Shown here: positions 34,358 to 46,216 of the stretch, one piece after another
Layout of the letters: each line of letters opens with the position of its first letter
Position numbering within the stretch: the first letter of the stretch is position 1
Source of the DNA: Fusarium oxysporum f. sp. lycopersici 4287
Lineage: Eukaryota > Ascomycota > Sordariomycetes > Hypocreales > Nectriaceae
Assembly (NCBI RefSeq): GCF_000149955.1
Contig: NC_030987.1
Span: forward strand, 2,757,236 to 2,821,235
Reading direction: 5' to 3'
DNA length: 64,000 nt
Translations under genes and position numbers: made by a program
Notes under the pieces: generated by a model
What the model saw: the letters and a program-made list of their open reading frames with translations, nothing else
Database searches by the model: none
Told to the model about the DNA's origin: nothing

Positions 34358-37300
34358 CTAGCCAAGTAGCTTGGAAATGTCTGCCGCGCGTGAATTCTCA
34401 CGCTTTTTGTTTCCCTTCTCTCTGAATGCTTTTGTCACGAGCTCTCGCTTCTCTCCCTGCACATCTAGCACGCGCTCCTCAACCGAACCTTCCATGACGA
34501 GTCGGAAGATAGTAGTCTCGCGGGTTTGTCCCAGACGATGGACACGGTCAATAGCCTGGTCCTCGATGGCGGGTGCCCACCCTAAATGTATTAGTATGCT
34601 CTAGAAATGTGGTAAATTGGACTTACAGCTGTCAGAGAGGATGACGGTGTCAGCTGCAACGAGGTTAAGACCGACGCTACAAACAGAAAGACTGGCGAGC
34701 ATCACTCGTGTCTTGGGATCGCTGTCGAGAACCTCTATGGCCTTGTCGCGCTTATCAGCTTTCATGCTGCCGTCAATACGCGTGTAGCCTATGTTTTCTT
34801 TCTTGAGCTGCGCCTCAACAATATTGAGAAACGCAGTCCACTGAGAAAACACAACCACCTTTGATCCCTCCTTATTCATCGTCGCCTTCAAAATTTGCAG
34901 CATCGCTTCTGTTTTGGAACTCTGCGAGTCGGCGTCAAAATCACGTGTATCATCGCCTGCGTCTTCGGGCGCTGGTTCAAGAAGACTGTTCTCGTCCAGC
35001 TTGTTGCGACACATTGGGCATTTGTGCTGTATTTGGATAGCGCGCAGGATGCAGTTTCTGCAGAAGACGTGTTTGCAGGTCGTGATGACAGGGTCGTTCG
35101 GGTTGTCATAGCAGATGGCACATTCTTCCTGGCTTTCGATGTATAGGCGGAGAGCTTCTTGGAGAAGACCGCGGTTCTTGGCGTTAAGGGGAACAACCTC
35201 ATGCTCGTCGAGGAGTTTGAGGATATCACTAACACGTTCTCTACAGAGAGTCCAGTGATTGCAGCTAGGCATCTTTAGTAGAGTCCTACGATGGTGGGAT
35301 CTGAACTTACATTTGTCGAAGACGAAGAAGCCGTTCAAGGACGTTCTGGAACCGTCCCTTCTGTCCTGATTGTGAGCCTGCCTGCCACTGCTCGAGTTCA
35401 CCTCTCGCCTCATCCCTATAATCGTCAGCGCCCATTTCAGAGACCCAAGGCTTCGTGAACCTACAGCAAAGCATCGTACTTGCGCTTCTCATCCTTGCGG
35501 AATGGAATTCTGTGAACATACTCCTTCTTGGCCGGCAATTTGAGATCTATAAACTTCATGTCCTTCCTACGGCGCAGACAAAGGTCATGCATGAGGGCTT
35601 GAAGAAGTACTTCGCCATGGCTTTCACCATTGGCCAGTTTACGAGTGATTTGGGCATTAAAGATTTCGAATTCCTCGATACCGCCAGTGATGTGGAGGAA
35701 CTTGACCAGGGAGTGAAGGTCCTTGACTGAGTTTACGCTATATAGGATTAGCCGCTGTTTCATGTCATCAAAAAGGAGGACTTACATAGGTGTTCCTGTC
35801 AGAACCCAGCGAGACTCTGCGTTAATCTCACAAGCTGCTATGGCTACCTTTGTCCTGGAATTTCGGATGGTATGACCCTCATCAAGAACAACTCGCCGCC
35901 ACTTAATTTTCGGAGAACTTATGGCTCTGGGAACGCTCGAGTCTCGCTCTCTGGCAAGTCTTCCATAGCTGGTGATCACAACATCATATTTCTGAAGTTG
36001 CAATGGGTGTAACTTATCACCTCCGTGGTAGACGAAGATGCTAGGTTGCTGGTCTCCTTTGACATGGCGCCTGATCTGCTGACTCCAGTTGCTCATGACA
36101 CTGACGGGCGCAACGATAAGAGTTGGACCCTTGCCACCAGTGAGGATTAAGCTGATGATCTGAAGGGTCTTTCCGAGGCCCATATCATCTGCAAGAATAC
36201 CGCCTGAAAGGAGTTTTGGAGCTGTGCCTGTGACAAAGCCGGATGCGATATTGTGGAAACGGTTATTGGATTCATGAAGCCAGAGCTGCACTGGCTCTTT
36301 GGAGCCTTTGGTAGGGAGCTGAGGGTTTTCTTTGGAGGTCATCCACGCAAGGCCCTGCGATAAGCCAGTCAGTAAAATGCGCTTCTCGCTGAGGAAGAGA
36401 CAAACCTGTAATTGGTATGGCAGAAGCTGTGCCTTGAGCTGTTCGGGCTGCTCAGCCATTGGCATCTTCGCAAGCTCATCCTCGCCAATAGCAAGTGACT
36501 TGATCGCGTCTCCGCCTTTGCGCATCTCAACCGCCTCACTCTTCTGGAGAACATTGTCCATCGTGATCTCAGGCTTCTGTGGAACAGTAAGGTCTTGGCC
36601 AAGACCATGAGTCGAGCTGCCATTCACAAGACCCATCGCTGCCTTCCTACGGGCTTCAGCTTCCTTTCTAGTGTTCTTGAGCTCCGTAGCCTTGACAAGC
36701 CTATCCCTCTTGAGTGATTCTCCGATTCTGGAGCGCTCCTCCGGGTCGCTAGGTCCATAGAAGAAGAGCTTAACTGGACAGTCGTAGTAGCCTTTCTCTC
36801 CTGTGAGCTGGGCTTCGAGGACAACGTCGCCACGATCCTGATTTCGCGTTAGACATGGAAATGATGAACGGCGCAACGTTTCGTCTTACCACATATGGGG
36901 CGATCTTCTCAACAACCTTTCGAGGAAGATGGCCGATTTGATCACCGACAACGTTGTCAACCCGAATGGCATTGGAGTCGTACTGAGATGTCAGAAGTCA
37001 ATTTCCAGGCCATGTCGCAGGAGAGACAGAGAATGAGACCACTTGGAGTAGCACGAACCTGGTTGTTAGGCTCTCGCCTGCAAAGAACGTTTTCTGTAAA
37101 CTTGTGAGTCTTTGTCGTGTAACCTGAAGCACGAAAACGTACCACCTGCTGAAGCATATCCTCTGTAGTACCTCACACCAACAATCTTCCCATCTGTTCA
37201 TGTTAGTGACATGAATGAAGCGTGATGGAAGTGTCGTACCAAAGGTTCCGTAAAGTTCAAGAGGGGGGCCATCATCATCTTGCGTCAAGTCAAGGTAATC

Positions 37301-37492
37301 CGGTTCAGCGGTAGATGAGGGCGCAGCTTGCGATGAAGAACTCCCATAGACGCTTGTTCCACCTTGTCCAGGGGAATGTTGCTGTTGGTTGTGGTGACCG
37401 TTAGGGGCGGGCCGTTTCTGACGCGTCTCAGACTCATCGTCACCCGTAAGGTCGATGAGGTCGTGCGCGCGTTTGGCAGGTCTTCGTGGCAT
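34358..37492 (-). CDS. HIRAN-SNF2-RING helicase, HLTF/Rad5 family
   Basis: Ten exons (37492-37240, 37193-37143, 37093-37059, 36982-36890, 36837-36406, 36354-35786, 35737-35465, 35415-35311, 35264-34627, 34581-34358) join into 890 aa with phase preserved throughout. Order of domains: disordered N-terminus with two DLT segments (residues 1-84); HIRAN domain (about 85-190; GVRYYRGYASAGENVLCRRE, VVGDQIGHLPR); SNF2 ATPase with DDMGLGKT (about 347), DEGH (about 447) and TGTPI; C3HC4 RING (about 648-690; CAICYDNPNDPVITTCKHVF); helicase C domain with VVFSQW and DQAIDRVHRLGQTRE. HLTF and Rad5 use this layout to remodel stalled forks and polyubiquitinate PCNA in post-replication repair. It is shorter than Rad5, so it may be a separate SMARCA3-like paralogue. 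One 51-bp intron (36355-36405) is stop-free and a multiple of three. Confidence 0.92.
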
Positions 37493-38744
37493 TTTGACGA
37501 TGCAAAATTTGTGACACGATGAGAAGCGAAAGAAGCAAGAGAGGCTCTTCTCCTTTTTGATGAATTTTTAAAAGTGAAACGTTTCCCCTCACGATTGCGT
37601 TTCCTTCGCCTTGGATGTGATCTCGCATCACAGAATTAATTGCTTCTTGGAGATGGTGCGGTTCAATCGGATAACCCGGGATGTTAAACACTAAATAGAA
37701 GCGCATGGAAATGTCCATGTAATGAACAATGTAGCCAGTATAAAATCGGAGGAAGGCTTCATCCGAGTTTATTTATTTATTTCCTTTTTTGGATTGCATT
37801 GTTCTACTGTGATGTGCATGACAAGTGAATGGCAGACATTTCAAGGTACGCGGGCGACTACCACGACAGACCTTACGTCACTGCCTTGCGGTTGAGACCA
37901 TTCCAACTCATTGGATCATTAATAACTGCACAATACGCCTCCTCGGTGAAATAGAAAACAAGCGCCACTGTTAACTGGAAGTATCTTTTCATCCGATATT
38001 GTAAATTCTTCATTGAGTGCCGATCTGCTTGTTATGAATAACAAGTTAATGATGTAATTGTTGGGATCTCTCTCTTACAGGAGTTGGACTCGAGACAACA
38101 AACAATCCAGTTGTAGCCCAGACCGCAATTATCTCGAATTTTATTATGGGAAAAAGTAGGGACGTGGCACAGCCAGTGACAATACCACAATAGATCTGAC
38201 TTTCGCGGAGAATTATTCACTGCAGTCCTGATTCCCACTCAATCAACGTTGGGAAAATTGGACGGGAGGGGCCCGATGCAACCCTTTTCTGGTGGCCCGC
38301 TATACTGGCCCTGGAAACGTGTCAGGTACACGAGCCATTATGGGCAGACAAAGGCTTGGCTTTACATGGGCACGATATTGAGAGTTTTTACTTACCTCTG
38401 TTAAAACAGTCCAATTAATACTACTTATCAAAGCGTCTAACTGATCTGAGTCGCCTTAGCACTCTTGGAGATATACAACCATGTAAGGCTGGTGCCAAGT
38501 TTGGGTCACCACTGTTAGTGCGCACGATAGAGAGAAATGCAGCAGCAAAGAGTTTTCATTATCCAAGCTACATAAGTTTTATATGCTAGTCCAGAAAAAA
38601 GGAAATCCCATCCGTTTTTGACAGCCCGTCAATTGTTGGGCATTGCTCGGGCGTTCACCATTCTCGTTATATCATCACATGGCCACCAGCCGTATCCTGC
38701 GACCAACCGCCAAGTACAGTCTCAGTGTTGGAACCCACACTTGT
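37493..38744. other. Intergenic, upstream of the SNF2 gene
   Basis: 1.25 kb, AT-rich in 37740-38050. No ORF with coding character and no RNA gene. Confidence 0.4.
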
Positions 38745-39305
38745 CTAGTAAAGACCGACGACGATGTCACCCTTGACGCGGGCAGTCAGGTGAACCTCGG
38801 CCTCAAGGTCGAGCTTGATACCCACGAGGAGGGCAGCGGACTTCTGAGCACCGTTCTCGTCTGTGGCACCCTTGAGGAGTTGACCTAAGACTGTGTGAGT
38901 AGGGGAAAGATGAAGGCAGGTGAGTAAGTTACATACCAGCAGGCTGGGAGAGGCCAGTGGAGGTGGGCAGAGGAACAACGAATTGCTGCTTCTGGCTGCG
39001 GCGACCACCTCGAGCCTGACCATCGGAGTCAGAGTCGGAGGCGTAGGCGGGCTTGGACAGACTATTAATGACAAAGAATGTTAGCTATTGCTTGAGAACT
39101 GAACGATGAGTTGCTTACGCGGTAGAGTTGCGAACAGGAGCAGGAGAAGAGGGAAGATTGGCAAAGGGAAGCTCAGAAGTGGGAGGGGGAGAAGTGGTGC
39201 TAAGTTAGTCAGTGTGAGGACTCCATTGGTGTTGAGACTGAGCCATTGAGGGGAGTGAAGATGATATGAAGCAAAAGGGAATGCTTACGAAGTAGGGGCA
39301 GACAT
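38745..39305 (-). CDS. Small protein with C-terminal LxLE-GD motif (copy A)
   Basis: Not a family I can name. Four exons (39305-39289, 39199-39119, 39061-38937, 38884-38745) join into 120 aa with consensus GT-AG borders and phase kept. The first 75 residues are Ser/Pro/Thr-rich and disordered (SPPPTSELPFANLPSSPAP, then ASDSDSDGQARGGRRSQKQQ). The last exon encodes a compact tail, GIKLDLEAEVHLTARVKGD followed by IVVGLY at the C-terminus. Hydrophobic residues alternate with polar ones in this tail, as in a long beta strand. A second gene at 45752-46216 ends in a very similar tail. No signal peptide or membrane span is present, so it is probably cytosolic or nuclear. Four exons and conserved-looking codons argue that it is real. 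Confidence 0.8.
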
Positions 39306-40808
39306 TGTGCTGGATTGTATTGGACAAACTTGTCAAAAGTTGTTGAGTGTTTGGAGTGGTGATCGGAGCTGGGGGCTCAAGTAGATGATTGTTGGTTGAC
39401 TGGTTTGGATGGTGAGTGCTGATGAGAAAAGTTGAGTTGAAGGCGACGGAGAGGCCATCTTATATACACGATTTGGCCTCAGTCAAGGGTGACATTCTTC
39501 AATGTGCAAGTCGTGATAGCTGTGTCTTGTCTGTCGCAGGGTACCTCGCACGCGAAACATCCCGACGAACGACGAGAATGTCGACCGGGCCTGGCAAGCA
39601 GAACCCGGCAACTCAAAATGGCTGCTGATGAGCTGTCAACCCGTACATGCTGTCTCACACTGATGCACGCTTAGCTGCCTACCTAGGTTCTAGGTTGACG
39701 AGTATATCTGCGTTGCGGTGGATATTGACATTTTCTGGGGGTGTCGTGCCCCACGACGCATACAAGGTGGTCCCGGGGGGAAAGCCTTCAGCCGCAGATC
39801 TTCAGATTCGAGAACGTCTGGGTTTCTAGGGGCCTTTCCAGCTGTTACGGGTATTGAGATCCGGTATGGAGAATGGGCTGAGATGGAAGCGTCACGGTTA
39901 CAGACCGGGGTTACTTTTGTGCTGTAGAAACGAGAGAGGAGCTATGGAGTGACACGTATCGTATCCCGCGATATCGTCCGATGTTGGTAGGTGCTCTGGT
40001 GGCGCTAGTTACAGATGTTGTCCTGGGGAAACAAGGAGAGCGGGAGTTGTTGATTGTGCTCAGACTCTACTGAGATGACGAAGACACTGCTGGCAGTTGG
40101 CCAATTGACTCTGTCAAGACAACTTATTCGCTCCAGTAACCGTGCAGTATACTAAGTTGACTGTTTTATGAACAAAATACGTTCAATTAACGTCAAATAA
40201 CCTCAATTCGTCGAAACACAACGTTTCTTCAAAAGGGTGGCAGAATCTCTAGCCCATCAACAAGGGTCCTTTAACACCCTCCAGCTAAGCATTTAAGCCT
40301 CTAAGGACGGGGTTTAAAACGGGGGTGGCTTACGGGAAGTCAGGGATATCCGTGCTTGAGTTATGTTTCGCATCATGTCCCTCTGTCCAATCTCGATCAC
40401 ACATACAGGGATCAGGTCCCCTTCGATTAACTTTGTTTTTTCAACACTGTAGCACTCGGATCGAAGGATGGCATGATTCTGTCGGGAAACACCGGCAGTC
40501 CGACATGTCCGACACGCATCATCCTGGTTTATACAACCGATGTGCGTGTTTGAAATTTCTTGGCTGGGGGTGTCTCTTCAGCTGATCAGAACAATCAGCT
40601 AAGGTACAATGTGATAATACCTGATATATAGCTTGCCACTTTGTATAATCTCGCTCAGAGATTACTGAGAGTATCCTGGAATAACACACCCCTTCTTCTG
40701 TGCGTGTCTCGCATTCAACCCATCCCAATAATTTTTCAGAATATTCCCTGTTTTGTTTACTATTATTTTTTGCCGCCGTGAATATCGCCACTTGTCCGAC
40801 GACGTTCA
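39306..40808. promoter_or_regulatory. Divergent intergenic region, 1.5 kb
   Basis: Lies between divergent copy A and the conserved unknown gene. Direct units CCTACCTAGGTTCTAGGTTG occur at about 39678-39697. No ORF with coding character. Confidence 0.4.
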
Positions 40809-42139
40809 ATGTCGTCCCCATCTCCAAACGTTAACTCTGCATCTTCATCTCCCAACGTTGATTCCTCATCACAATCCCAACAAGACTCGACCCAAAGCAC
40901 ACTCCAGCAACTCTTCGGCGGCTTGTGCAAGCAGAAGCTCTTAGAAGAAGTTGATAAGCTCAAGGAAGCTGTCCAGAAAGACGACCCGCAGAAAGTCATC
41001 ATGTCTTTACCCATGCTTCTAGCTTTGACTGTCTGCCCAGCTATGCTGGGTACGCAAGAAGCTATCAGACAGTCTCAGGCAAAGACGAAGCGCGAAGAAC
41101 ACCGTGGCCGACGCTGCAACTTGGTTGTCTCTTGTGTCAAGCCGAGTATCAGATCTCGAGATATCAACAACAAGCTTGTTGTCTTGAAAGACTCAAAGGT
41201 CAGTCCTTGTGCTTTTAAAGCTATGCAGTATGATAGCTAACATCAGAACAGCTTTATATCGCCAATGAACACCCACTATACAACCATGATCCTAAAAACA
41301 ATGTCAGCAAAGGCTACGCCTTTTCAGGATACTTCCTCCCCTTCCCAGACACAGAGTACGAGGGTCTCGTCACTACTATCAGTGATGACCCTCCTTTCTT
41401 GAACTGGATCTACATTGACAAGAAGACATATGAAGTCAAGTACGGTGTTCGTGCCGATACAGAGGGTCACATCACTGGTCCATTTGACTGCACCAAGCAA
41501 GACCGTCGCATGACCTGTGAGGGCTGGGAGGGCTTCTGCGCTGTCGAAGAACTCCCCGGCATCTGGGCTCTGTACTACGACCGCGACGATGATGGCCTCA
41601 AGTCAAAGGTCGCCATGGGTACTCGCGTGCTAGAAGTAGAGCTCACCAGGCGAGAGAAGAAGGAGCCCAAGCCTGCAGGAGAACCTGAACAGCCCATGAC
41701 CATGGATGAGAAGATGAAGCAGCACAAAGAGCAAACCGCCAAAGACGAGGCCGACCGTGCTGCATTTGTCGCAACTGGCCGTCATCCAGGTGCTGAGCCA
41801 CCTTCCCCAGCTTATAAGCCTGAGCAGAAGAAGAACGGGCTCCTGGATCCAGACTCCAAGGAAGCTAAGCGCCAGCGCATCGCCGATGCCCTGAGCCGCC
41901 TAAATATTGATAGCCCAACCAGGAGTGAAGGAGGGTCAGATGGAAGTATTTTGACGAGTCTGAGCCAGGACTTCTCTATATTCTCAATGGCCAAGAAGTT
42001 GACTGGGGACGAGGGTGGTACAGTGGCTAGTTCAGTTTGGGAGCCAGAGAAAGAGAAGGATAAGAATCACAAGAAAAACGATTCTACGAGTGAGGCGGGA
42101 TCGTATAGGAAGCCTACTGTTGAAGATGCTACATCATGA
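40809..42139 (+). CDS. Conserved fungal protein of unknown function
   Basis: Exons 40809-41198 and 41252-42139 (53-bp intron with branch TAGCTAAC) give 425 aa. The N-terminal 35 residues are Ser/Gln-rich. A helical part follows (LCKQKLLEEVDKLKEAVQKD, then SLPMLLALTVCPAML). A globular core at about 130-275 is rich in Tyr, Trp and acidic residues (HPLYNHDPKNNVSKGYAFSG, NWIYIDKKTYEVKYGVRADT, CEGWEGFCAVEELPGIWALY, YDRDDDGLKSK). A charged tail (MDEKMKQHKEQTAKDEADRA, KRQRIADALSRLNIDSP) ends at residue 425. I do not recognise a named domain. Composition suggests a soluble intracellular protein with a folded middle and flexible ends. Confidence 0.85.
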
Positions 42140-45100
42140 TAGAATATTTTGTTCGGTAGGGTATTTCTTTCACATTCGTTTGGTCACTGGCGTTTGGGAT
42201 CAATGATATTACGGAGAAAGAAACTATCATGTACACTGGATCTACTCGAGGATTTACGGTTATTCTTATGGCCAACATTAGGGCATGTACTGTAATGATA
42301 GTGTCAAATTGATTTGAGTTATCTGAGAACCTTATCCACGTTTCGAGTGCCTAATTAACCAGCAAGCGATGCCTCCAACCATGAAACTTATTCTCAATTG
42401 GTTTCATAGCCTAATTGATATCCTTGCAAAGTTAATTGATGATAATTTCTACAGTAAGACGTCACTGATGAGCTGTCTAGCATAAGGACCATGCATCCGG
42501 TTTCTATCCGGTCGCCCTCAGAACCGCCACAACCGCCCCGGGAACAAGGACCAGATTTAATGCATAATTCTGCAAGGACAAGTATTCGTTGCCATGCGCC
42601 ATTGAGAAAAAATCCGGGGGCGCATGCATGCTGCAGGAGGAGTTGCAGCATCCATTTCGCAAGCCTCACTCTGTCAGATCATGTGTATCACGGAGAAGTT
42701 TAGAAATGCTCTACTGAGCCGAAGGATTCGATGAAGATTTGAAAACATATGGATTCCTCTAATTGTTTGAAAATTGGGAAAACATATGATGATATACTAG
42801 AATCTTTCGATTTCCTGTGACTGTGTTTCAGACTAAACCTCACGCGACAAAACATGTCTCGCAGATCGGTAACGAAGTGTTTCTTCCACGACCCCTTAGA
42901 ATCCCGCTACGACCTTAAAAATCTGACAACGGAGGGTAGATCATGTAACCCTCCTACTTCTGGAACAAGGTGTCGCCATTGGATGTTGAGATTTCTTCCC
43001 CAGACCGTGAAGCAGGGGTGAAGCAAGTACAGGGACTAGGATCTGGGGAGATCTATCGGAATAGATTCGGAAATGATGTGCTGCTGCGCGCATATCCGGT
43101 GCATGTTTGCGCTGGCAGGTTTGATTCCAGAATAAATTCCGGACGGACGGTTATGCGTGACATCTGAAAGTGAGACATTTGTCCTTGAACCCGATATATT
43201 CCGCCATGAGAGTGCACGTTGAGAGAACGGGTCTGACTGATATCTCAGCGCTCAACATCAAAAAGAAAAGAAAGAAGATGTTTCCCCGTCTACGAGTGGA
43301 TACTGTCTTACTCGTGATCTATTTGAAGTTACAGCTTCATCCACTCTCTCAGCCCCAGCTGAACCTTGTCGGCGTTAATCTCCTACCCGCCTCGATTTGT
43401 CAACTTGCACTCGATCAGATGTCGCCCATCTCATCCCGCACCCGCAGAGCCGCTCTGACATGCATATTAATATCCCGCCTCGGAGCCGGAGACAGGTCCT
43501 TTTGACATGCAGCAGCGGAGATGAGCCGGGCCTTTGTCCAAGACATGGGCAATTTTCCCACTTCTCCCTCCACTTGCCGGTCCTTCATTGGAAAATTCGT
43601 GGAGTAGATGCGTGTTTTCTGCATCCATGGCCATCATAAGTCCTTGTTGTTTCGATATTCAGCTGCTGGATACTTGGATCGTGATACTGGTTCAAGGGTT
43701 GGTTCGCTGAAATCAACAAAAGCAAATATGAAGTAGCATTTCGTATTCAGCTTCGGCATATCCACACTTCGTTGGCATTAAACTCCACATGCCAACCCTG
43801 TCTGCATATTGGATCAATACCAACCTCTTTTATTAATGCCGCCTGGAAAGTCTACCTCGGTTATTGGTGCGCCATTCATCTTTGGCTGTTGCAGGATGAG
43901 AGCTACAAGTCTAAGAGCCCAACTGCTCACACTTTGAGGTTACTTTATATGCTCCTTTTCTCGTCAGAAACCATTACAGTCCTCTCTAGAACCTCCTTGA
44001 ACCATATCATGGTTTGAATATATTCGCCGTGGAGGGACTCCGTGTCTATTATCGGACGTCAACTCCCTAGACCTTTTATAACGCCAATGTCTCTCTAATG
44101 AGCGGTTAGCTCTGAGGCGAACCTGACTATAACCTGTGTGACTACAAATCATTATCCATGAATTTTGCATACATCGTTTAATTACAGAATGAACAACGTC
44201 ACCAGCTTGTCGTAGGCCAAAACATCCTTTTGAGGCAAGAGGCTCAAATATGCAGAACTAGAATGATATAGCCAGCGTAAATGTAAGAGACAGGGTCGGG
44301 TATGGTTGAGACGTTGATATGGAGTTGGTTTTATGACCAGACTGAGAATACCTCCCGTGTCGTTCTAAGGCCCATCGATACAGACATGCAGAAGCACCTA
44401 AAACAGGCAAGAATATATAGAATACGTCTTCAAATGCAACCGCTCTTGAGGATATGACGAAGGGGCCAAGGTTAAACTTTCGGCCACGAGTCTCGACTCA
44501 GGGAACACCTTTAGCTTACAGTTTAGCCATTGAAGATTGAACTTAGGATGAACTACAGACCTGAAGTTGAAGTTGTGTAAACAGAGTTGGATAATAGAGA
44601 CACATGCTCTAAGCATATGTCATCTGATGTCGTAATCGGGAATGATTCATGGTGAACTTTCAATGTGAGCTTACAAACACGACAACTGAGGTGTTGTGTA
44701 TTCAAAAGCCATTCAAGAAAAGCCCAAAAATTGAAAAGGCAAGCATTTGGCTTAAACATGAGGGTACTAGATGAGTTTTATGTCTAAGAATGTATAAAGA
44801 TCCGGCCGAAGACTGCTTGATATCACTCGAGTTTGTGAATTGCAACTTTGGGTGGCTTTCTTGATATGAATGAGGCAGCTGTGTCGTCGAACGACCCAGA
44901 GATTCTTCACGAGATATGAAATTACGAGAAAACATCTAGGAGTCTGGCCTCTTCCACAGATTCTTCTAGATCAGAAGAGGATCGCATAAGATAGTCATCG
45001 CTCTAGAATGATTCCCGACTACTGAAATGATCGTTGTTAAATCAATGAAATGAAACAGTGCTCAAGCACTATTGATTCGGCAATGGCACCAGAGCTTGTG

Positions 45101-45751
45101 GTGCAGGGTATGTCAAATGTTTTCGATAGAGACAAGGGCTACAATAATAACATAGAGCAGCTATATTGACGGTGATAAGGAGGTAAGTGTTAATTCTAAA
45201 CCTTAAGTGCACTCTTAAAAACATGTACTAGTAAAATCATTATTTGACGAGGCATAGAATTGTTTCCTGTTTGTTCACCTTAATCCTTATCAGCATCAAT
45301 GATGATGATGGTGATGCATCCCCACTGTTGTAAAACACCACGGTGACGCGAGTGTGGAGTTGTCGCGTGCAAGATGACGGAGGCTTACGTGGCTGTGCCG
45401 CTACGTACAGTCTGGCTAGAACTTCGACGGGCCTGAAGATCAGACCTTGATTAGCAGCACTAGCTGATCCTTCGATGGTTTCAGAGCTAACATCGCAAAT
45501 CCGAGGCTATCTCAAGGCTAGTCAACGTCCGGGCGTTCAACGGTCACTAGCTTCTGGCAAAAAGATGATCAAAATGGTAATAAGTATATAAAATAGACAG
45601 ACAATGTCTTAGACGTGTCAAAGAATACTGTTGAACATATATGTGTAAATATCCAAGGAAGTGCAAATGGAGCCCCAACGCCGCCAACCCAAGTCATATG
45701 TCGTTCATTGTTTTCCGATATGAACAACAACCTAGAGGTCATAGTCGTTAT
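42140..45751. other. 3.6-kb gene-poor interval
   Basis: Short ORFs only, none with domains. A-T rich and without tRNA, rRNA or recognisable transposon. Marks the passage from the housekeeping half to the accessory half of the window. Confidence 0.45.
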
Positions 45752-46216
45752 TTAGTTCCTGAGAATGTTAGCGATGATCAAGGCGATAATTGTTGTTCAA
45801 CTTACAGCAAGCAAAGAGTAAGATCACCGTGGATTCTCGCCTTAAGCTGAATCTCAATCTCAAGGTTCAATTCAAGATGCAGGGAGAGGGCATCACTCTT
45901 TCCACCACCACCCTGTTGCTGCTGCTGTTGCATCTGTTGCTGTTGTTGCTGCTGCATTTGTTGCTGCTGCAACTGCTGCTGCTGAGCGTTGTAGTTGCTT
46001 TGGGCCATCTGGCTGTTGTCCTGCTCGTCATCGTAGTCTTCGAATCGGGCGCGTCGCTTGCGTCGCTCGGACTTTTGCTTCTTGGTCTTTGTCTTTCGCA
46101 CGGGCTTCTCCTGCTCGAGCTGCTCCTCCTCGAGATCGCTTCTTTGCTCAGCCTGGTGGTGTTAGTGATTGAGCTACCAGTAAGTATACCTGGGTACATA
46201 CGGATGATGACGACAT
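45752..46216 (-). CDS. Small polyQ protein with C-terminal LxLE-GD motif (copy B)
   Basis: Exon 1 46216-46202 (MSSSS) is spliced to 46152-45806. A highly charged stretch follows (RSDLEEEQLEQEKPVRKTKT, KKQKSERRKRRARFEDYDDE). Then come about 23 Gln and Met residues encoded by mixed CAG and CAA codons, GGGGK, and the tail LHLELNLEIEIQLKARIHGD plus LTLCLL. Two ends are possible. If unspliced, a TAA at 45802-45804 follows LCLL directly (121 aa). If the perfect intron 45759-45805 (GTAAGT, branch GCTAAC, TCTCAG) is removed, one Asn is added and the stop is at 45752. The tail matches copy A at 38745-39305: L-x-L-E-x-E-x-x-L-x-A-R-x-x-G-D. The basic KR-rich part could act as a nuclear signal. Function unknown. 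Confidence 0.75.
45893..45990 (-). repeat. Imperfect CAG/CAA (polyglutamine) repeat
   Basis: Within the copy B gene. Triplets CAG and CAA alternate with ATG and TTG interruptions and end in GGT repeats. Interruption lowers slippage but the tract is likely length-variable between strains. Confidence 0.8.
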
